Origin: Sphingobacterium detergens
GTDB taxonomy: Bacteria > Bacteroidota > Bacteroidia > Sphingobacteriales > Sphingobacteriaceae
Length of the DNA: 64,000 bases
Assembly (NCBI RefSeq): GCF_003610355.1
Contig: NZ_RAPY01000003.1
Coordinates: forward strand, 310,001-374,000
Direction: 5' to 3'
This document shows positions 60,535 to 64,000 of this stretch, piece by piece. Numbering within the stretch: the first letter of the stretch is position 1; every line of letters starts with the position of its first letter. The position numbers were made by a program, and so were the translations under genes. The notes under the pieces are model-generated. The model searched no databases. It was not told the DNA's origin and saw nothing but the letters and a program-made list of their open reading frames with translations.

Positions 60535-61405
60535 AACATATTTAACCATTATTATATTTTGTCTAAGCGGATTATCTCTGCAGGCACAATACGCCTATTT
60601 TGGCAATAGGGGTACCATTAGTTTTGACAAGGTGACGTATACAAAAGCCCGCATGCGACAAATGTCCAATGACATGAACTCAAAAATGATGGGTCGGGGA
60701 ATAGACTTCATGGAGCACCTAGATAAAATGCCGGACTCGCATACCGATCGACTGAACTTCTACTTTGATGAGAACGCAACCGTTCTTATGCCTGAAGAAA
60801 GCACAAGTACCGAAAAGCCGAATGGAGAAGGCAAAATGCGTGCGCCAAGTATCACTGCAAGTGGGCGCGGTAGTAGAAATCAGGGTGGTTCGCGAGGTGG
60901 AGGAAACCAGCGTGTGATGCTCAGAGGTGGAGCCAGCAAAAATGGAAAAGTGCTCTACCAGGATTTAAAAGCAGGAAAGGCCGATATCCAGCTCGATATC
61001 GATGAGAAATATTTGCTTTCTGAAACCTTGGATAGTATCACTTGGCGCTTTACGGAGGAATTTCGCAATATCGCCGGTATCAACTGTCGAAGGGTGAATG
61101 GAGCGACCAAGGACTCTCTCTATCTGATTGCTTATTATGCCGAAGAAATACCCGTGTCAGCAGGACCGGCTCTGAGCCATGGTCTGCCGGGCATGATATT
61201 GGGGCTGGTCATACCCGAGATGCATATCCAATACTGGGCAACAAATATCGCCTATACCAATAATCTCGTCCCCACAGATTGGCGGGACAAAAAATCAAAA
61301 CAGATGAAATTGGAAGAATTTACTGCGCTCTTTGGCAGATATATGCCACGCAATCGTCAAAATGAGTCAGCAAAAAAACGAATCTTGGAGCAACTTGTCT
61401 ATTGA
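60527..61405 (+). CDS. GLPGLI family exported protein
   Basis: A 292-residue secreted protein with a signal peptide (~1-20, SLQAQ). The family-naming motif is present as HGLPGMILGLVIPEM (GLPGMI instead of GLPGLI), preceded by the beta-rich core SITWRFTEEFRNIAGINCRR and LIAYYAEEIPVSAGP. A Gly/Arg/Ser-rich, low-complexity stretch (~105-130, GRGSRNQGGSRGGGNQR) interrupts the N-terminal half, which is unusual. GLPGLI proteins are usually encoded next to TonB-type barrels, as here, and have no established activity. The start overlaps the barrel gene by 8 bp. Confidence 0.9.
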   Translation: MIRTYLTIIIFCLSGLSLQAQYAYFGNRGTISFDKVTYTKARMRQMSNDMNSKMMGRGIDFMEHLDKMPDSHTDRLNFYFDENATVLMPEESTSTEKPNGEGKMRAPSITASGRGSRNQGGSRGGGNQRVMLRGGASKNGKVLYQDLKAGKADIQLDIDEKYLLSETLDSITWRFTEEFRNIAGINCRRVNGATKDSLYLIAYYAEEIPVSAGPALSHGLPGMILGLVIPEMHIQYWATNIAYTNNLVPTDWRDKKSKQMKLEEFTALFGRYMPRNRQNESAKKRILEQLVY

Positions 61406-61538
61406 AAATGTCAGTTTGGCAGTACCTAACGACAAATTGATGACAAATAGTGATTTTTTTACAAAACTTTCGGATTGGCATAAGGGTTGATAATAGAGTG
61501 ATAGAATTTATTTAAGTAAAAAAATTAAAATACAAGAT

Positions 61539-63443
61539 ATGTCTAAAATTATAGGAATTGACTTAGGTACTACAAACTCATGTGTTGCCGTAATGGAAGG
61601 TAACGAGCCTGTAGTAATTACGAACAACGAAGGTAAACGTACTACTCCTTCCATTGTAGCTTTCGTAGAAGGTGGTGAGCGTAAAGTGGGTGACCCAGCT
61701 AAACGTCAAGCAATTACTAATCCACATAAAACTATTTATTCTATTAAACGTTTTATGGGACTTTCATATGATGAGGCAATAAAAGAAGCTGAACACGTAC
61801 CTTATAACATCGTTAAAGGTGATAACAATACACCACGCGTAGAAATCGACGACCGTAAATATACTCCACAAGAAATCTCTGCAATGATTCTTCAAAAAAT
61901 GAAGAAAACTGCTGAAGACTTCTTAGGTCAAGAAGTAACTGAAGCTGTTATTACAGTACCTGCATACTTCAACGACGCACAACGTCAAGCAACAAAAGAA
62001 GCTGGTGAAATCGCTGGTTTATCTGTTAAACGTATCATCAACGAACCTACTGCTGCTGCTTTAGCTTACGGTTTGGACAAAGCGCACAAAGATATGAAAA
62101 TCGTTGTGTTTGACTGTGGTGGTGGTACACATGACGTTTCCGTATTGGAATTAGGTGATGGTGTATTTGAAGTAAAATCTACTGATGGTGATACTCACTT
62201 AGGTGGTGATGACTTCGATAACGTAATCATCAACTGGTTGAATGAAGAATTTAAAAATGAAAACAATGGTTTTGATCTGAAAAAAGATCCAATGGCATTG
62301 CAACGTTTGAAAGAAGCTGCTGAAAAAGCTAAAATTGAATTATCAAGTGCGACTTCTACTGAAATCAACTTACCATATATCACAGCAGATGCTACTGGTC
62401 CAAAACACTTAGTTCGTTCATTATCACGTGCTAAATTTGAAGCTTTGGCAGCTGACTTGATCAAAAGAACAATTGCTCCTTGTGAATCTGCATTGAAAAA
62501 CGCTGGTTTCAGCAAATCAGATATCGACGAAATTATCTTAGTAGGTGGTTCTACACGTATCCCTGCAATCGTTGATGCCGTAAAAGCTTTCTTCGGAAAA
62601 GAGCCTTCTAAAGGTGTAAACCCTGACGAAGTTGTTGCTTTAGGTGCTGCAATCCAAGGTGGTGTATTAACTGGTGAAGTAAAAGACGTTTTATTATTGG
62701 ATGTAACTCCACTTTCATTGGGTATCGAAACAATGGGTGGTGTAATGACTAAATTGATTGAAGCAAATACAACTATCCCGACTAAAAAATCGGAAACATT
62801 CTCAACAGCTTCGGACAATCAGCCATCTGTGGAAATCCACATCTTACAAGGAGAGCGTCCAATGGCAAGCCAAAACCGTACAATCGGCCGCTTCCATTTG
62901 AACGATATTCCACCAGCACCTCGTGGTGTGCCTCAAATTGAAGTTACTTTTGATATTGATGCCAATGGTATTATCAAAGTATCTGCAAAAGATAAAGCAA
63001 CTGGTAAAGAGCAAAACATCCGTATTGAAGCATCTTCAGGTTTATCTGATGACGAAATCAAACGTATGAAAGAAGAAGCTGAAGCAAATGCTGATGCTGA
63101 TAAAAAAATGAAAGAAGAAGCTGACAAAGTTAATGCAGCTGATGCCTTAATCTTCTCAACTGAAAAACAATTGAAAGAATATGGCGACAAAATTTCCGCA
63201 GATAAGAAAGCTCCTATTGAAGCTGGCTTAACGAAATTAAAAGCTGCATACGAAGCGAAAAACTTCGCAGATATTGATTCTGCTTCTGAAGAATTACAAA
63301 ATGCGTGGAATGCTGCTTCTGAAGAAATGTACGCTGCTTCTCAAGGTGGTGCACAACAACCTCAAGGAGATGCCGGTCAAGCACAAGGTGGAAACCAAGG
63401 TGGTGATGACGTAACTGACGTAGATTACGAAGAAGTGAAATAA
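61539..63443 (+). CDS. dnaK: Molecular chaperone DnaK (Hsp70)
   Basis: A 634-residue Hsp70. The ATPase domain has IIGIDLGTTNSCVAVMEG, AVITVPAYFNDAQRQATK, INEPTAAALAYGLD, VFDCGGGTHDVSVLELGDG and ILVGGSTRIPAIVDAV. The linker DVLLLDVTPLSLGIETMGG leads to the substrate-binding domain and helical lid. A Gln/Gly-rich tail precedes the conserved end DVTDVDYEEVK. It refolds proteins with DnaJ and GrpE, neither of which is adjacent. The codon usage (many GGT, CGT, GCT) differs from flanking genes, as expected for a highly expressed gene. I saw no CIRCE element. Confidence 0.99.
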   Translation: MSKIIGIDLGTTNSCVAVMEGNEPVVITNNEGKRTTPSIVAFVEGGERKVGDPAKRQAITNPHKTIYSIKRFMGLSYDEAIKEAEHVPYNIVKGDNNTPRVEIDDRKYTPQEISAMILQKMKKTAEDFLGQEVTEAVITVPAYFNDAQRQATKEAGEIAGLSVKRIINEPTAAALAYGLDKAHKDMKIVVFDCGGGTHDVSVLELGDGVFEVKSTDGDTHLGGDDFDNVIINWLNEEFKNENNGFDLKKDPMALQRLKEAAEKAKIELSSATSTEINLPYITADATGPKHLVRSLSRAKFEALAADLIKRTIAPCESALKNAGFSKSDIDEIILVGGSTRIPAIVDAVKAFFGKEPSKGVNPDEVVALGAAIQGGVLTGEVKDVLLLDVTPLSLGIETMGGVMTKLIEANTTIPTKKSETFSTASDNQPSVEIHILQGERPMASQNRTIGRFHLNDIPPAPRGVPQIEVTFDIDANGIIKVSAKDKATGKEQNIRIEASSGLSDDEIKRMKEEAEANADADKKMKEEADKVNAADALIFSTEKQLKEYGDKISADKKAPIEAGLTKLKAAYEAKNFADIDSASEELQNAWNAASEEMYAASQGGAQQPQGDAGQAQGGNQGGDDVTDVDYEEVK

Positions 63444-63461
63444 TCACTCCTGCTGATAAAT

Positions 63462-63496
63462 AAAAAGCTCCGGGTTATCTAACCGGAGCTTTTTTG
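63462..63496 (+). terminator. Rho-independent terminator after dnaK
   Basis: GCTCCGGGTTA/TAACCGGAGC stem with a one-base bulge, followed by T6, 19 nt after the dnaK stop. Confidence 0.9.
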
Positions 63497-63576
63497 TTTA
63501 TAAGAAACATCCCCTCTAGGAACGCAAAAGAGCTGCTTAGCTATGGCAATTGCCCAGAGGAATCTAATAAGCCCAG

Positions 63577-64000
63577 CTATTTCCGATAATGGCTCAATAT
63601 TCCTTTATCCAATGTCGCCCAAACTCCGGCTGGCATATCTGCCTTCTTCAAAGCATTGTTTGTCCAGGTATTACAGGAATAGAACATGCTATATGCTCCT
63701 TTGGCTTCATAAAATGCATCTGCATCATCGTATTGTGCATCCGTCTCGACCAATATAGGTTTACCTTCATGCAAATCCAAAGAATCATAGATATACTTTA
63801 CCAGTGCGCGATACTGTTCCGCATTTATTTTATACCCAAAACATAGCTCATTCTCCCGAATGGAATTATAGTAGGTCACATGTATTGCAGACTGCCCCAA
63901 TCCAAAGGCCGCCACAAAAGCCGTTGATGCCTTGAGATCTTTCCATTCCGGTGTATCCAAATAAAATCCTTTGTCCCCCCAGCCTATACCCATATATTGA
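63577..64000 (-). CDS. DUF2459 / TIGR02117 family protein (partial, 5' end beyond window)
   Basis: The C-terminal ~141 residues of a DUF2459-family protein; the reading frame continues past the right edge (preceding residues Gln-Tyr before MGIGWGDKGFYLDTPEW). Family features: IGWGDKGFY, WKDLKASTAFVAAFGLG, AIHVTYYNSI, KINAEQYRALVKYIYDSLDL, the completing FYEAKGAYSMFYSCNTWTNN and MPAGVWATLDKGILSHY. The conserved Cys-Asn-Thr-Trp-Thr and preceding Asp/His residues suggest a papain-like or amidase fold, but activity is unproven. Members are often periplasmic or membrane-anchored. Confidence 0.88.
   Translation of the reverse strand, partial: QYMGIGWGDKGFYLDTPEWKDLKASTAFVAAFGLGQSAIHVTYYNSIRENELCFGYKINAEQYRALVKYIYDSLDLHEGKPILVETDAQYDDADAFYEAKGAYSMFYSCNTWTNNALKKADMPAGVWATLDKGILSHYRK

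Noticed and set aside
62195..62818. 207-codon minus-strand ORF opposite dnaK
   Set aside because: It is a mirror of the strongly biased dnaK codons; low-complexity Ser/Ala/Ile composition and no promoter.
1..64000. CRISPR arrays, tRNA/rRNA genes, transposases, integrases
   Set aside because: No regularly spaced repeats, no tRNA-like CCA-ended folds or rRNA sequence, and no recombinase motifs were seen. The only mobile-element-like object is the IVP cassette.

Overview
The window looks like a chromosomal segment of a Bacteroidota bacterium, most likely Sphingobacteriaceae (Sphingobacterium/Pedobacter-like). The reasons are the -7 promoter element TAnnTTTG before many genes, scarce Shine-Dalgarno sequences, CarboxypepD_reg-type outer-membrane barrels, GLPGLI, PCMD, DUF3127 and DUF4197 families, and stand-alone TonB-C/anti-sigma proteins. 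Species cannot be fixed from the sequence alone. I see no rRNA, tRNA, CRISPR array, transposase or prophage.

Layout. 1-4.0 kb: two overlapping secreted fucosidases (GH95, cut by the left edge, and GH29). 4.5-11 kb: META lipoprotein, an orphan lipoprotein, a PLP-dependent sulfhydrylase (metZ type), thiol peroxidase, a FadL-type channel paired with an SGNH/GDSL lipoprotein, and OsmC. 11-15.7 kb: a TonB-receptor-like barrel divergent from a histidine kinase/response regulator pair. 15.8-24.8 kb: a DUF2157-like membrane protein, uvrA, mutL, an active rhomboid protease, a rhomboid pseudoprotease and a membrane-anchored EEP phosphatase/nuclease. 24.8-34.9 kb: S41 protease, fumC with a coupled lipoprotein, MFS exporter, acyltransferase-3, NlpE, a DUF3127 OB-fold protein with an SSB-like tail, a THUMP methyltransferase and an HD hydrolase. 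35-41 kb: secreted GDPD and EEP phosphodiesterases, DUF4197, pepT, nitroreductase, and an ECF sigma/anti-sigma-TonB pair. 41.2-45.8 kb: a TonB-dependent receptor behind a possible leader-peptide attenuator, and a YeiH sulfate-exporter homologue. 45.9-52.4 kb: a beta-oxidation operon marR-fadN-[IVP element]-fadA-fadE. 52.7-64 kb: 2OG-Fe(II) oxygenase, PCMD lipoprotein/porin pair, MmcQ, ankyrin lipoprotein, thioredoxin-like protein, an Asn-rich barrel with a GLPGLI partner, dnaK, and a DUF2459 protein cut by the right edge.

How the parts connect. The FadL channel with its secreted esterase, and the marR-fadNAE operon 40 kb away, together give release, import and degradation of fatty acids. A perfect palindrome lies at the predicted marR transcription start and a weaker match lies before fadL. 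The fucosidases, TonB-type barrels and PCMD lipoprotein point to scavenging of polymers outside the cell.

Best candidates for something undescribed: (1) a 35-codon ORF ending in tandem Cys codons, followed by an intrinsic terminator, before the TonB receptor and next to yeiH, suggesting cysteine/sulfur attenuation; (2) a four-helix-bundle IVP gene bounded by inverted repeats inside the fad operon; (3) a composite intergenic repeat in direct orientation on both sides of fumC and its lipoprotein; (4) a rhomboid protease/pseudoprotease tandem.
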